From SAR202-VII-2 sp965263165 (GTDB lineage Bacteria; Chloroflexota; Dehalococcoidia; Lucifugimonadales; SAR202-VII-2): a stretch of 64,000 nt of DNA. Positions within the stretch are counted from its first letter, which is position 1. Every line of letters starts with the position of its first letter. The position numbers and the translations under genes are program-made. Of this stretch, positions 43,301-51,983 are shown one piece after another. Under the pieces are notes generated by a model. It was not told the origin of the DNA. It was given only the letters and a program-made list of their open reading frames with translations, and did no database searches. The stretch covers positions 868,001 through 932,000 of the forward strand of contig OZ253584.1 in the NCBI GenBank assembly GCA_965263165.1, read 5' to 3'.

Positions 43301-44757
43301 GCGACGACCTTGTGAAGCAGATAGGCTCAGGCGGGAAAGAACTGCATGCGGCCGATCAGATGGCACTCACACAAGGGAGCAGCATCGGTGCCGACAAGCG
43401 TTTCTTCCACTGGGACCTGGAGTTCCCCGAAGCATTCGTCGACCTTGAACGCGGGACGTGGAGGCGGAAAGAAGATCAGGGCTTTGACGCCGTGGTGGGT
43501 AATCCGCCGTATGTTTCAGCGTATTCGCATCATTCCCAAAAGCACGCCATAAGTGAAGAAACCTACTTCGTTAACGCATTCAATAATCGACTGGGCGGAC
43601 GAGTGAACACATACCTAGTGTTCCTAGTCTCAACAACGCAGTATCTCCGCCACCATGGATTCTGGGCCATGGTTATCCCCGACACAATCATACACAACGA
43701 ATCCTATGCGCTAACCCGGCGGTATCTTGTAAGCCAATTTCATGTGTGCGAAGTGTTGAAGTGTACTTACCCTGTATTTGAAGGCTCTACCGTCGGTTCG
43801 GCTGTACCTGTAATTCAACGCTCCAATCCCAGTACTATTCGCATGGTAGAAGCACATGAGGCCAGTGAGGTGGAGCAAAGACAATTCTCGGTCGATTCGA
43901 CTCTTGACCATAATGATGTTTTAGTATCCCCTTCAGTGCGGTTCCCATTTGTAGGAAATGAAGGAATCAACTTCCTAAGGCAAATGGAGACAAGTACGGT
44001 ATCACTCGGCGACTTATGTGATGTAAGGGATGGAGTTAACCCGGGACCTCGATCGTTTCGCGATGTCATCTTGGACCCACGCGGCCCTTCGAAGCCAACA
44101 TGGCGCCACCTGCTAGAGGGGAGGAATGTCCAGCGGTACTCGATTTCTGCTCCCACTCGAATCATAGACTATAATCCTGACCTACTTACCACTAATCTGA
44201 AGAAGAGAGGTGCGTCGCTTAGAGAAGCATGGATATTTGAATCGAACAAAATCGTTAGCCGACAGACGGCAGATCAACTTATAGCTGCCCTTGACTATTC
44301 TGATTCGGTGGGGTTGAACTCTGTTCACTTTACGCGACTGAAGGAAGGCTCTGGATATTCACTCTGGTTTATTCTTGCATGCTTGAACAGCCGCATCATG
44401 AATGACTACTACCAAATGCGATACCAAGAAACTCGTTCGACGTTCCCTCAAGTGCACATTTCCACATTGCGGAAACTCCCCATCCCCCAAATACCTGCTG
44501 TTCCTGTTGATGAGGATCTAGAGGCGACGATCTTGCGAGCTAGCGGGCAAGTGCTTACATCCAACTCTGGGGCGGATCCGAGACAGCTTATAGATGTCCC
44601 TAATCTCCACCTGGCCGCCAAACGTAGGGCGCTACACGACCTGATTTCAATGCTTGCAAAACACCGGAGTCGCGAATTGGACTCCAACAACCAATGTGTT
44701 GAGGAAGCAATTGAAATATTGCTTCATGACCTCTATGGGTTGGAGGAAACATCATGA
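40339..44757 (+). CDS. Giant Eco57I-type adenine-N6 DNA methyltransferase, 1472 aa
   Basis: The N-terminal 350 residues include a restriction-enzyme-like domain (VESAFEALGFNAVKATGGDA, then PWAVVTNGKLWRLYS) in which the E-x-K expected after PDYRLYG is replaced by AVCLAYTW, so nuclease activity there is doubtful. A long helical middle follows (residues 350-740). The methyltransferase core has SYYTPDHIVKYIVENTVGPV, VLDPAMGSGHFLVEAVDFIC (motif I, about residue 774) and DAVVGNPPYVSAY (motif IV NPPY, about 1055). The C-terminal 400 residues are a TaqI/Eco57I-type target-recognition region. GC content drops sharply near NPPY (about 43490). It overlaps the next gene by 4 bp (ATGA). Confidence 0.9.
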   Translation: MTDDRNISVADVQTLATRDGVAAFFAALGYRTDSRQPQSVSAMGITTGSLSRQIKHIERIAVHDDGAEPLDSYLIELTSVTIAATQGLARALRNRAGNYLLVLTDDYERLDFVLLQRSLPGTPASPMAARQVSVRPRILTVNRRNPSQVQLRVLRRFTYTESDADAQYDKLLSAYTVAEWSEPLFNNRALFSDYYLNERLPELAEWRERPEDAYHRLRDLVPRLREQANTDDRGATDQPLVESAFEALGFNAVKATGGDAPDYRLYGPDNPQKPVAVCLAYTWNRYLDGRDEARDAETPDENPGARVVTVLESGEAPWAVVTNGKLWRLYSARTHSRSTNYYEIDLDETLAMADPNEAFRYFWLFFRQNAFVTREIQRDGQVRDLSFLDRLLDESESYANGLGERLKERVFEQVFPHFAAGFIEHLKGQVGLAGPHQASLLPVSEQLVLKREPDEAFRRQVFNGTLTLLYRLLFLLYAESRDLLPVKEVRGYWERSLTKLKTDISEKAGPIGDAVPDQLRKAYRASADATELYDRLLDLFSVIDLGSRDLNVPLYNGGLFITKSDSAKHTQEAETARFLASHKIPDRYLALGLDLLARDLDDKRQDLVFIDYKSLGVRQLGSIYEGLLEFKVRIAQEKMAVVKGKKTEEVIPYQEAAKSNKSVLTIGRGRNAQERVYQPGDVYLENDRRERKASGSYYTPDHIVKYIVENTVGPVLAEKFDQLRPKFREAQQVYRQALTRAASFRKQGVRPDDPAKVANTYAGLVDELFDVKVLDPAMGSGHFLVEAVDFICDRILGEREGFLRAFPWNPVTKFLHDTREAIIAEMERQGVAVDIGRLTDINLLKRHVLKRCAYGVDLNPMAVELSKVSLWLDCFTIGAPLSFLDHHLKCGNSLIGTTVQEIESELAKQTKGHADTLFGGPFQGLLTATKSIEQLRRIPDATVEEAERSHSLYADFESAQAPYKTALDIWVSQHFGNERAKEFLTLAGDDLVKQIGSGGKELHAADQMALTQGSSIGADKRFFHWDLEFPEAFVDLERGTWRRKEDQGFDAVVGNPPYVSAYSHHSQKHAISEETYFVNAFNNRLGGRVNTYLVFLVSTTQYLRHHGFWAMVIPDTIIHNESYALTRRYLVSQFHVCEVLKCTYPVFEGSTVGSAVPVIQRSNPSTIRMVEAHEASEVEQRQFSVDSTLDHNDVLVSPSVRFPFVGNEGINFLRQMETSTVSLGDLCDVRDGVNPGPRSFRDVILDPRGPSKPTWRHLLEGRNVQRYSISAPTRIIDYNPDLLTTNLKKRGASLREAWIFESNKIVSRQTADQLIAALDYSDSVGLNSVHFTRLKEGSGYSLWFILACLNSRIMNDYYQMRYQETRSTFPQVHISTLRKLPIPQIPAVPVDEDLEATILRASGQVLTSNSGADPRQLIDVPNLHLAAKRRALHDLISMLAKHRSRELDSNNQCVEEAIEILLHDLYGLEETS

Positions 44758-45635
44758 TAGGCAAGGTTGGATATAAGTCTTGGTCAAGGGGTAATCAACT
44801 GGGGTTAAGAGTCTATTCAAATACAATCCGAGGGCTCCGAAACCAGATGCGTTTTCCATCCCAAGATAGTGCATTTCAAAGCCTCGATCAGTGGATGCGT
44901 GAGTTAGAGAGTGGGAACAAACCTACAAGGTACTCTCGGCCAGCAACAGTCATGACGCCAGACAAACAGATTCAACAATGCACGTTGACGATAGCTACGC
45001 TTCCTCCGGTGAGTCCTCAAGGCTACGTGACGGCCCCTATAGGGTCGTCCTTTGCGAACCTTGTTGCCAAAGAGCTAAACCAAGACATTGAGGCTGATTT
45101 CCAATCAGCCCCGAATGCAGAAACCATAATATTGCGGCCTCCACCATCAGATACAGAAATTAGAAAGCAACGCCGATGGGCAGCGGGAGCCCTGCGTAGG
45201 TTATCGAAACCAACCAGACCAAACTTGGTGGAACAGGGCATGTATTTTGAACATCTGGAGTATGAGAGGCGTAGAGCTGAGCTAACTGGTGGTCTGGTAA
45301 TCGACTGGCGTGCTCCTTTTATCGATAGTAATTTGGCAAGATTAAGAGAACAAGACATCTCCTGTGATATTGATGTGTGGGACTCTACCGGCACACCTCA
45401 GCTTTGTATTGAAGTCAAATCACTGTCAGGATCACCATACGGTACATTCGTGTTGACACGAAGGGAATTCGAGTCTCGAAGGAAGTGCCGAGAACTTGGA
45501 ATTCAGTACGAGATAGTGGTGTACGGATTCGCGAATTCTGGGATGGACCACAGCGGAGCGGGTGCCGAGGTCAGAAGGGTGGTCGGAGGAGACGATACGC
45601 TTAACAGCGAACCCAATAGCTATGCTTGCTGGTGA
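44754..45635 (+). CDS. DUF3883 domain protein, PD-(D/E)XK-like
   Basis: The start codon overlaps the methyltransferase stop (ATGA). The 293-residue product has an unrecognised N-terminal half and a C-terminal domain of DUF3883 type: ISCDIDVWDSTGTPQLCIEV followed by KS, giving the D-x(n)-E-x-K layout of PD-(D/E)XK nucleases (E-V-K about residues 220-222), then GTFVLTRREFESRRKCRELG and YEIVVYGF. DUF3883 domains occur in restriction and anti-phage operons, so this may be the nuclease of the set. The gene is AT-rich and its codon use is unlike the helicase downstream. Its end overlaps the helicase start. Confidence 0.75.
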   Translation: MIGKVGYKSWSRGNQLGLRVYSNTIRGLRNQMRFPSQDSAFQSLDQWMRELESGNKPTRYSRPATVMTPDKQIQQCTLTIATLPPVSPQGYVTAPIGSSFANLVAKELNQDIEADFQSAPNAETIILRPPPSDTEIRKQRRWAAGALRRLSKPTRPNLVEQGMYFEHLEYERRRAELTGGLVIDWRAPFIDSNLARLREQDISCDIDVWDSTGTPQLCIEVKSLSGSPYGTFVLTRREFESRRKCRELGIQYEIVVYGFANSGMDHSGAGAEVRRVVGGDDTLNSEPNSYACW

Positions 45636-48600
45636 AAGGTCTTTGTCAATCCCTTACGTCATAGACAACCAGAGCCACCGCATGGCCGACGTACTCGGCG
45701 AGATTCTGGCGGGGCACAGCGGCAAGGCGCTGGACATCGCCAGCGCCTACTTCAACGTGCGAGGGTTCACCCTGCTGCAAGAGGGCCTGCAAGGGCTGGG
45801 CAGCTTCCGCCTGCTGCTAGGCGACGAGCCGCGGGACGGCGAGTCCATCGGGCTACGGCCTCGGGCCGCCTTGCGCCTGGTTCAGGAGCTGAACGCCGCT
45901 CCCTTCGACGAAACGACTTTCCGGGCAGTGGAGGACTTGATCGCCTTCCTGCGCCGCGATGTGGTGGGCGTCCGCGTCTACCAGCAGGGGTTCCTCCACG
46001 CCAAGAGCTACATCTTCTACGGTGATCTGCCTGTGGGCGGCGCTGACCGCTTCCAGCCAATCGCTGCCATCGTCGGCTCCAGCAACTTCACCGGCGCAGG
46101 CCTCACCACCAACCGGGAGCTCAACCTCTCCCACAAAACGGTCCTCACTGAGGAGGAGATGGCCCGGATAGGCCCGCCCCCTGTAGATGGACGGGAGGAG
46201 ATGGAGCTTCGTCGCGAGCTGATGAGCGGCATAGGCACCCAGGCCATCACCGAGCTCGATCACTGGTACCGGGAGCGGTGGGAGGAGTCGCAGGACTTCA
46301 AGGAAGAGATCATCGAGCTTCTGGACGCGTCCAAGTTCGGCCAGATGGAGTACACCCCCTACCAGGTGTACATGAAGGCCCTCTTCGAGTACTTCAAGGA
46401 CGACCTGGCGGCTTCCGAAACCGCACCCGGCAAGTCGGCCGTGGAGCTGTCCGAGTTCCAGGAGGACGCTGTAAAGAAGGCCCGCCGGGTTCTGGCCCGC
46501 TACGACGGCGTTCTGATTGGAGACTCGGTGGGACTGGGCAAGACCTGGATCGGGAAGAAGCTCCTAGAGGACTACGCCTATCACCTGCGGCAGAAGGCGC
46601 TGGTCATTTGCCCAGCCTCCCTTCGCCAGATGTGGACCGATGAGCTTCGGGGTGCCACCATCGCCGGAGCCATCCTCTCACAGGAGGAGCTGGGTCAGGT
46701 GGGGTTTGACCAGGTGTCAGTCGGCGACGCCGACGTCATCTTGATTGACGAGTCCCACAACTTCCGGAACCGCACCACCCAACGCTACGAGAACCTGGAG
46801 CGCATCATCAGCGCCAACGGGCACAGAGGGCGGGACGGCAGCCGCAAGAAGCTCATTCTGCTGACGGCGACGCCCATCAACAACAATATCTTCGACCTCT
46901 ACAACCAACTGACGCTTATAACCGGGGGCGACCGCAGCTACTTCTCGGGCGCGGGCATCGGCGACCTGTACCGCTTCTTCCTGAACGCCCGCCGCAACGT
47001 CGCGGACCACGAGACGGGCGTCGCGCTCTTCAACCTGCTGGAGGAGGTGGTGATCCGGCGCACCAGAGCCTTCGTCCGCAAGACCTACCCTGAAGCGATG
47101 ATCCGGGGTGAACTCATCAAGTGGCCGGAGCGGAAGCTCAAGACGGTGCGGTACGACTTGGAATCCACCTATGCGGGAATCTACGACAAGGTTGTGGAGG
47201 CCGTTGAATGTCTGCATCTGGCCCCCTATCAGCTCGAGACGTACAAGAAGGCCGGTGTCGAACGGGACGAGTTCGAGCAGGGCCGGGAGGAAGCGCTGGC
47301 GGGCATCTTCAGGAGCCGCTACCTGAAGCGCTTCGAGTCCAGCGTGGACGCCTTCCGCATCAGCGTGCGGCGCGCCTTGGAGTTCACCAAGACCTTCGAG
47401 AGCTACGTGCTGGACGGCAGGCTCCTAGACAGCACCTCCTTCCAGAAGGCCATGCGGTACCTCGCCCGCGAGGACGAGGACGACGATGGCGCCCCAGCGA
47501 GCCGCGCCGACGAGATGGACGCCAGCGATGAGGCGAGAGAGGTGCTAGAGAACCTTGAACCGTTGGATACGAGCCAGTATGACCTGAGAAGGCTGCACGA
47601 CGCCCTCCAGCACGACGTGGACTCCCTGACCGAGCTATGGCGGTTGGTCAACGGCATTACCTCCGGCCAGGACGCCAAGCTTCAGACCCTGAAGCAACTA
47701 CTGTCAAAGGACCTGAAAGGGCAGAAGGCCATCGTGTTCACCTACTACCGTGACACGGCCCGCTACCTCTACCGAGAGCTGGGCGGCGACAGCGGCGCAG
47801 ACTTCCGCAAGGACGCGGGTGAGCCGACGATTCGTCGCATGGACGGCGGCGCTTCGCCATCTGATCGTTCTCGGCTCATACAGGCCTTTGCCCCTCAGTC
47901 CAATAACCGGCCCGACCTGGTTGACTCCGATGCAGAGGTGGACATCCTCATCTCAACGGACGTCCTGTCCGAAGGCCAAAACCTCCAAGACTGCGGTGTC
48001 TTGGTCAACTACGACCTGCACTGGAACCCCACCCGAATGGTCCAGAGAGCAGGGCGCATCGACCGCATCGGGTCGAAGCACTCCCTGTTGTGGGTGCACA
48101 ACATGTTCCCGGAAGCGGGGCTGGAGCGGCTCCTCGGCTTGGTAGAGAGCCTGAACCGCAAGATCACTGATATCGACCGCACCGGGTTCCTCGACGCGTC
48201 GGTCCTAGGTGAGACGGTTCACCCTAGGAACTTCAACACCATGCGCCGCATCATGTACGAGGACGGCACGGTGATAGAGGAGCAGGAGCAGTTCACCGAG
48301 CTAGCCAGCAACGAGTTCTTGCTCCAGCAACTGCGAAGCCTGCTGGACACAGGGGCGCGTGAGATGCTTGAGGAGCTGCCGGACGGCATCCACTCCGGCT
48401 TGGCGCGAGACGGCGAGAAGGGAATGTTCTTCTACTACACCGCGCCCGGACCGAGAGGCGAGGGCCGCCGGCACTTTTGGCGCTACTACGATATCGGCAG
48501 AGGCCGCGTGCTCGACAACAGGTTCCTCGTCGCAAATCTCATCGCCTGCTCGCCGGACACGCCGCGCGTGGAGGGCGACTGCGATGTCTTCGCCATCCAA

Positions 48601-48975
48601 GACAGGGTGATTGACGACATCCTCGGCTCTGTCCGTGAGCAGCAGGCGGTGGAGGCAGCCCCGCGCATCCTGGACCCGCTGCAACAGACGGTCATTACTC
48701 TGCTGCGGGGGTACCTGAACAGCCCGGCCGCCCAGCGTGCCAAGGTCAGGGAGGCGATGCAGCACCTACGTTCCCCGATGACCCACGTCGCCATCCGCGA
48801 CCTGCGCCGGGCCTACGAACAGTTTCAGCGAGACCAGAACATCGCACCTGTCATTGGCCACGTAGTTTCCATGGATGCCGTTGAGCCCGACGAAGGATCT
48901 CCCAGCCCAGACGCCCACACACACCTCACGCGGGACGACCTGCACCTGGTCTGCTTCGATTACATCTGGAGTTGA
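45622..48975 (+). CDS. PLD-domain SNF2-type helicase, 1117 aa
   Basis: The N-terminal 200 residues form a phospholipase-D-like domain: GFLHAKSYIFYG (H-x-K) and IVGSSNFTGAGL (G-S-x-N) near residues 126-160. The SF2/SNF2 motor follows: DSVGLGKTWIGKKLLEDYAY (Walker A, about 300), VILIDESHNFRN (DESH, about 375), LLTATPINNNIFD, KAIVFTYYRDTARYLYREL, STDVLSEGQNLQDCGVLVN and MVQRAGRIDRIGS (motif VI, about 806). About 300 further residues at the C-terminus are not recognised. The start is uncertain: a GTG at 45562 with GGAG upstream is an alternative. It probably translocates on DNA and cooperates with the methyltransferase. Confidence 0.88.
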   Translation: MLAGERSLSIPYVIDNQSHRMADVLGEILAGHSGKALDIASAYFNVRGFTLLQEGLQGLGSFRLLLGDEPRDGESIGLRPRAALRLVQELNAAPFDETTFRAVEDLIAFLRRDVVGVRVYQQGFLHAKSYIFYGDLPVGGADRFQPIAAIVGSSNFTGAGLTTNRELNLSHKTVLTEEEMARIGPPPVDGREEMELRRELMSGIGTQAITELDHWYRERWEESQDFKEEIIELLDASKFGQMEYTPYQVYMKALFEYFKDDLAASETAPGKSAVELSEFQEDAVKKARRVLARYDGVLIGDSVGLGKTWIGKKLLEDYAYHLRQKALVICPASLRQMWTDELRGATIAGAILSQEELGQVGFDQVSVGDADVILIDESHNFRNRTTQRYENLERIISANGHRGRDGSRKKLILLTATPINNNIFDLYNQLTLITGGDRSYFSGAGIGDLYRFFLNARRNVADHETGVALFNLLEEVVIRRTRAFVRKTYPEAMIRGELIKWPERKLKTVRYDLESTYAGIYDKVVEAVECLHLAPYQLETYKKAGVERDEFEQGREEALAGIFRSRYLKRFESSVDAFRISVRRALEFTKTFESYVLDGRLLDSTSFQKAMRYLAREDEDDDGAPASRADEMDASDEAREVLENLEPLDTSQYDLRRLHDALQHDVDSLTELWRLVNGITSGQDAKLQTLKQLLSKDLKGQKAIVFTYYRDTARYLYRELGGDSGADFRKDAGEPTIRRMDGGASPSDRSRLIQAFAPQSNNRPDLVDSDAEVDILISTDVLSEGQNLQDCGVLVNYDLHWNPTRMVQRAGRIDRIGSKHSLLWVHNMFPEAGLERLLGLVESLNRKITDIDRTGFLDASVLGETVHPRNFNTMRRIMYEDGTVIEEQEQFTELASNEFLLQQLRSLLDTGAREMLEELPDGIHSGLARDGEKGMFFYYTAPGPRGEGRRHFWRYYDIGRGRVLDNRFLVANLIACSPDTPRVEGDCDVFAIQDRVIDDILGSVREQQAVEAAPRILDPLQQTVITLLRGYLNSPAAQRAKVREAMQHLRSPMTHVAIRDLRRAYEQFQRDQNIAPVIGHVVSMDAVEPDEGSPSPDAHTHLTRDDLHLVCFDYIWS

Positions 48976-49303
48976 TGAGGGGAGTCAATCGGCCCGCTGC
49001 GGGAACCTTGTCCTGAACAACCGCTGCACGATGGACACATTCTAACCCAGTGGAAGTCGCCCGCAGTCGGATTGCAACTATAGAACAAAGACACGAGCTT
49101 CAGTCCGCGCCGTCTACAGCATAGCTTTGGCTTGCTCGTCTCTAGCCTCTAGTCCCCGCTGTCGAGTTGTAGCCTAGCCAACTCCAACAACCCCTTGGCA
49201 CTACCACAAAACCACCTCGAATACAAGGGCCTGCAAGGCCTTACCTTCGACGAATGTCCCGTTCAAAATGAGATGTTGGGCCATTGCCGAATGGAGCAGT
49301 TGA
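48976..49303. other. Intergenic region after the helicase
   Basis: This 328-bp stretch has no gene or strong hairpin that I can support. It likely holds the end of the operon transcript and the promoter of the replication-relaxation-like gene. Confidence 0.5.
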
Positions 49304-51319
49304 TTGGTTGTCGCGGAGACACAAAGGCGAACGTTGAACGCCACGACACAGGCCGGACCGGGTCTCCAGAGGGCGATCCGGGACTACGTGCGCGCCTACG
49401 AACGGCGGCATGGACGGGGGAAGGCAGCCGAGGACCTCGGCGTGTCCCGCCACACCCTGTGGCGGTTCCTCGAACGGGGCCGCATGGGACGCGCCGTGCC
49501 CTCCGCCGTCCTGAGCTCCGTCGGCGGGAGCGTTCGAGCGATTGAGGCGGCCACGTTCGAGATCATCGTCGACCTGGAGGGACTGCGGCCCGACCCCGCC
49601 CTGCGTTCCCTGCGCCAGGGGCTTGAGGAGGTGCTCCTGCTGCTGTGCGCCACGCCCCTGGCCACCGTGGAGGAGCTTTCCCGCTTCGGGCGCATCCCGG
49701 CCTCCACGCTCCGCGACCGGTTGAAGAAGCTGACTGAGCGGGGCTTGGTGGATTCCGTGCCGCACCACCTGAGCGTCCTGGGTTCTCGCCCACAGCACCG
49801 GTATTTCCCGACGGAGAAGGGCGTCACCGCGGCAGGCGCAGCCACGAAGGGCCGAGCGCACATGCTGCAATCCTACCCGGTGTCGAAGCAGTGGTTCCGG
49901 CTGCTGGCCGAGCGTCTGGACGCCGTGGCCGTGCTCCACCGAGTCGCCGCCATGGTCTCCGACGCCGACTCGCACGACGACCCCGTGCGCGTGGACCACT
50001 ATCGCAACGGTCCCTACGACATGCTGCTCACCCTGTCTGGGGGCCGCTCCATCGGCCTGATTCGCCAGGGACCAGCGCTGCCCACGTCCAGGCTCCGCTA
50101 CCGCCTCAGGAGCATCGAGAGGCTGGACAGCAGCGACAGCCCCTTCGTCACCCTGGTGCTGACCCACGCAGACCAGGCCACCCGCCGGGCCATACGCTCC
50201 CTGGGCGACCCGTCGGAGCACCGCAGGACCTTCGTTACGACGGAGGGGGAGCTTCTGGCCGGAGACCACACGGGAGTCGTCTGGCAGCAGTGCGGGAGCG
50301 GCGTGGGCGAGGCCGTGCGCATCGACGCCGACGCATCGCTCGCAGATATCCTGGCCTTGGCGGAGCGTCTGCTGGACACGTCCTACTCCTTCCTCCGAGA
50401 CAGACCCAAGCCAAATCGCAGCACCCTCTATCCCTCCGGCGTGCAGGCCGCCATGCCGGAGCCCACTGAGCAGCTCACACCGGCCCTCTCGGTGCAGCTG
50501 ACCCGCGCCGAGAAGGACGCCCTCGACCTGCTGGCGGCCTGGCCCCTGTGCACCCGTGAGCAGCTCGCAGGACTGATGGGAGGCGTCACCCAGCGCCGGG
50601 TCAACCAGGTGCTCCGTTCCCTTGCTCAGCACGGCCTCGTGCGGACGGACGAGCCCCTGCACATGCTCACCGACGAGGGACTGACGTACCTGGCCCGCAG
50701 GGACCGGGCCGCCGTGGGGCTGACCCTCGACCGGTGGAGCGCCGAGTCTCTCTACCTGAACGCCGACATCTACGCGGGGACCGCGGTGCGCGCCCTCGCC
50801 TCCCAGCTCCGGCACCACGCCGGCGTCATCGACTTCGCCGCCACCCTGTCAACCGAGGTCGCCCGCTCCCCGGACCATGACCTGTTCGACCTGCTACCCA
50901 CGTCCCGCTCCAGCATCGGCTACCGCTACGACTGGACCACCTACGTCATCCATCCCGACGCCTCCTTCACCCTGGAGTACGAAGGCCGGTGGCGTCCGTA
51001 CCTGCTGGAGTTCGAGCGCCGGGCCACGACGCCGAAGCGTGCCCGCTCCCGCCTGAAGTCCTACCAGCGGTACTTCCTGAGCGGCTGGGCTGAGCGGGAC
51101 CACGAGGGGCGTCTGCCACGGGTGCTCTTCGTCTTCGAATCGCCGAACAACGAGAACGCCTTCCTCGACGTCGCCGACACGGTGAAGAGAGTCCCCATCA
51201 TCACGTCCAACACAGAGACCCTTGCCGACCAGGGCATCCTGGGCGACGCATGGATTCTTCCGCCCCCGCACTCCCTCGACAGGAGGCCGCTGTCCGTGAT
51301 GTATCAGGGAGGACAATGA
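49304..51319 (+). CDS. Replication-relaxation-like multi-winged-helix protein, 671 aa
   Basis: The start is probably the TTG at 49304 (GGAG 7 bases upstream). The N-terminus has an HTH (AIRDYVRAYERRHGRGKAAE, DLGVSRHTLWRFLERGRMGR). Two winged helices follow: LATVEELSRFGRIPASTLRD near residue 125 and CTREQLAGLMGGVTQRRVNQ near 420. The C-terminal 200 residues (FTLEYEGRWRPYLLEFERRA, PRVLFVFESPNNENAFLDVA) resemble the replication-relaxation family of plasmid and integrative-element proteins, whose fold is nuclease-like. It sits between the helicase operon and the recombinase, as a mobility or maintenance gene would. Confidence 0.7.
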   Translation: MVVAETQRRTLNATTQAGPGLQRAIRDYVRAYERRHGRGKAAEDLGVSRHTLWRFLERGRMGRAVPSAVLSSVGGSVRAIEAATFEIIVDLEGLRPDPALRSLRQGLEEVLLLLCATPLATVEELSRFGRIPASTLRDRLKKLTERGLVDSVPHHLSVLGSRPQHRYFPTEKGVTAAGAATKGRAHMLQSYPVSKQWFRLLAERLDAVAVLHRVAAMVSDADSHDDPVRVDHYRNGPYDMLLTLSGGRSIGLIRQGPALPTSRLRYRLRSIERLDSSDSPFVTLVLTHADQATRRAIRSLGDPSEHRRTFVTTEGELLAGDHTGVVWQQCGSGVGEAVRIDADASLADILALAERLLDTSYSFLRDRPKPNRSTLYPSGVQAAMPEPTEQLTPALSVQLTRAEKDALDLLAAWPLCTREQLAGLMGGVTQRRVNQVLRSLAQHGLVRTDEPLHMLTDEGLTYLARRDRAAVGLTLDRWSAESLYLNADIYAGTAVRALASQLRHHAGVIDFAATLSTEVARSPDHDLFDLLPTSRSSIGYRYDWTTYVIHPDASFTLEYEGRWRPYLLEFERRATTPKRARSRLKSYQRYFLSGWAERDHEGRLPRVLFVFESPNNENAFLDVADTVKRVPIITSNTETLADQGILGDAWILPPPHSLDRRPLSVMYQGGQ

Positions 51320-51328
51320 CCACTAGGC

Positions 51329-51608
51329 CGTTTCGACCACTTCCTGTAGGGGGTGTCCCAGCATGGCTGCTGGGACTATTGTCCGCCCACTTGCAACCGC
51401 ACTTGCATCTTACGCCCTCCCGATTACAAAGTGGTGCAGATTTGATGCGTCAGGGGTTTCCCCATCCACAGCACATTACTCTCACCTCTCAGCTTTGGCT
51501 CGTAGCTATATCCGCCTCACTAACGACCTTCACGACCAGGCCCATGACGGCCACTGGAGGATGTTCCACTACCCGCCCAGACCCGTTTCGGCTACTTCCG
51601 GTAGGGGG
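51329..51608. repeat. Two 26-bp direct repeats in an intergenic region
   Basis: A 26-bp sequence beginning CCGTTTCGACCACTTCC (from 51329) recurs as CCGTTTCGGCTACTTCC (from 51583), both ending in GTAGGGGG, with 23 matches. The repeats are 254 bp apart in the 436-bp gap before the RHH gene, which otherwise holds no supported gene. They could bind the RHH protein or be recombinase accessory sites. Confidence 0.6.
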
Positions 51609-51755
51609 ACAAAAGGGCATTCCTACACCTACGGTGTCAGCCCCCAACAGGTCGAAACGTGACAATTGTTGCAGCTCCCGGCGGCGGTTGAAGATCGGTC
51701 GCCCAGTGGCATATAGTAAGACTCAGTGCTATAATAGTCAGTGGAAAGAGCAATC

Positions 51756-51983
51756 ATGTCCCCCAAACTATCGAGGAACACTGAGACCATCACCTTCTCG
51801 CTCCCGCCAGAGATGGCGCAGCATCTGCGGCAGGTGGTCAAGGAAGAGGACCGCACCGTGAGCGAACTGCTTCGAGAGGCCATCCGCCTCTACATGGAGG
51901 AGCGGGAGTGGCGCAGACGGGAGCGGCTGGACCGGCTGCGCTCCCGCCCGAACGAACAGGAAGACACAGGGAGGAGAGAATGA
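51756..51983 (+). CDS. Ribbon-helix-helix (CopG/Arc-type) regulator, 75 aa
   Basis: The product begins MSPKLSRNTETITFSLPPEM, giving the DNA-contacting beta strand (ETITFSLP), then AQHLRQVVKEEDRTVSELLR and EAIRLYMEEREWRRRERLDR, the two helices of the RHH fold with a long charged extension. The stop codon overlaps the start of the recombinase gene (ATGATGA), so the two are translationally coupled. It likely represses the recombinase or acts as a directionality/accessory factor. GTG at 51741 is a less likely start. Confidence 0.85.
   Translation: MSPKLSRNTETITFSLPPEMAQHLRQVVKEEDRTVSELLREAIRLYMEEREWRRRERLDRLRSRPNEQEDTGRRE

Noticed and set aside
39721..48975. Calling the operon canonical DISARM or BREX
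   Set aside because: No DUF1998 protein, no separate PLD or DrmA-type gene, no PglZ, BrxC or BrxL; only the methyltransferase and helicase classes are shared.
49241..50818. A 525-codon minus-strand frame antisense to the replication-relaxation-like gene
   Set aside because: Low-complexity Gln/Gly/His-rich translation without motifs; the plus-strand gene has clear HTH and winged-helix segments.
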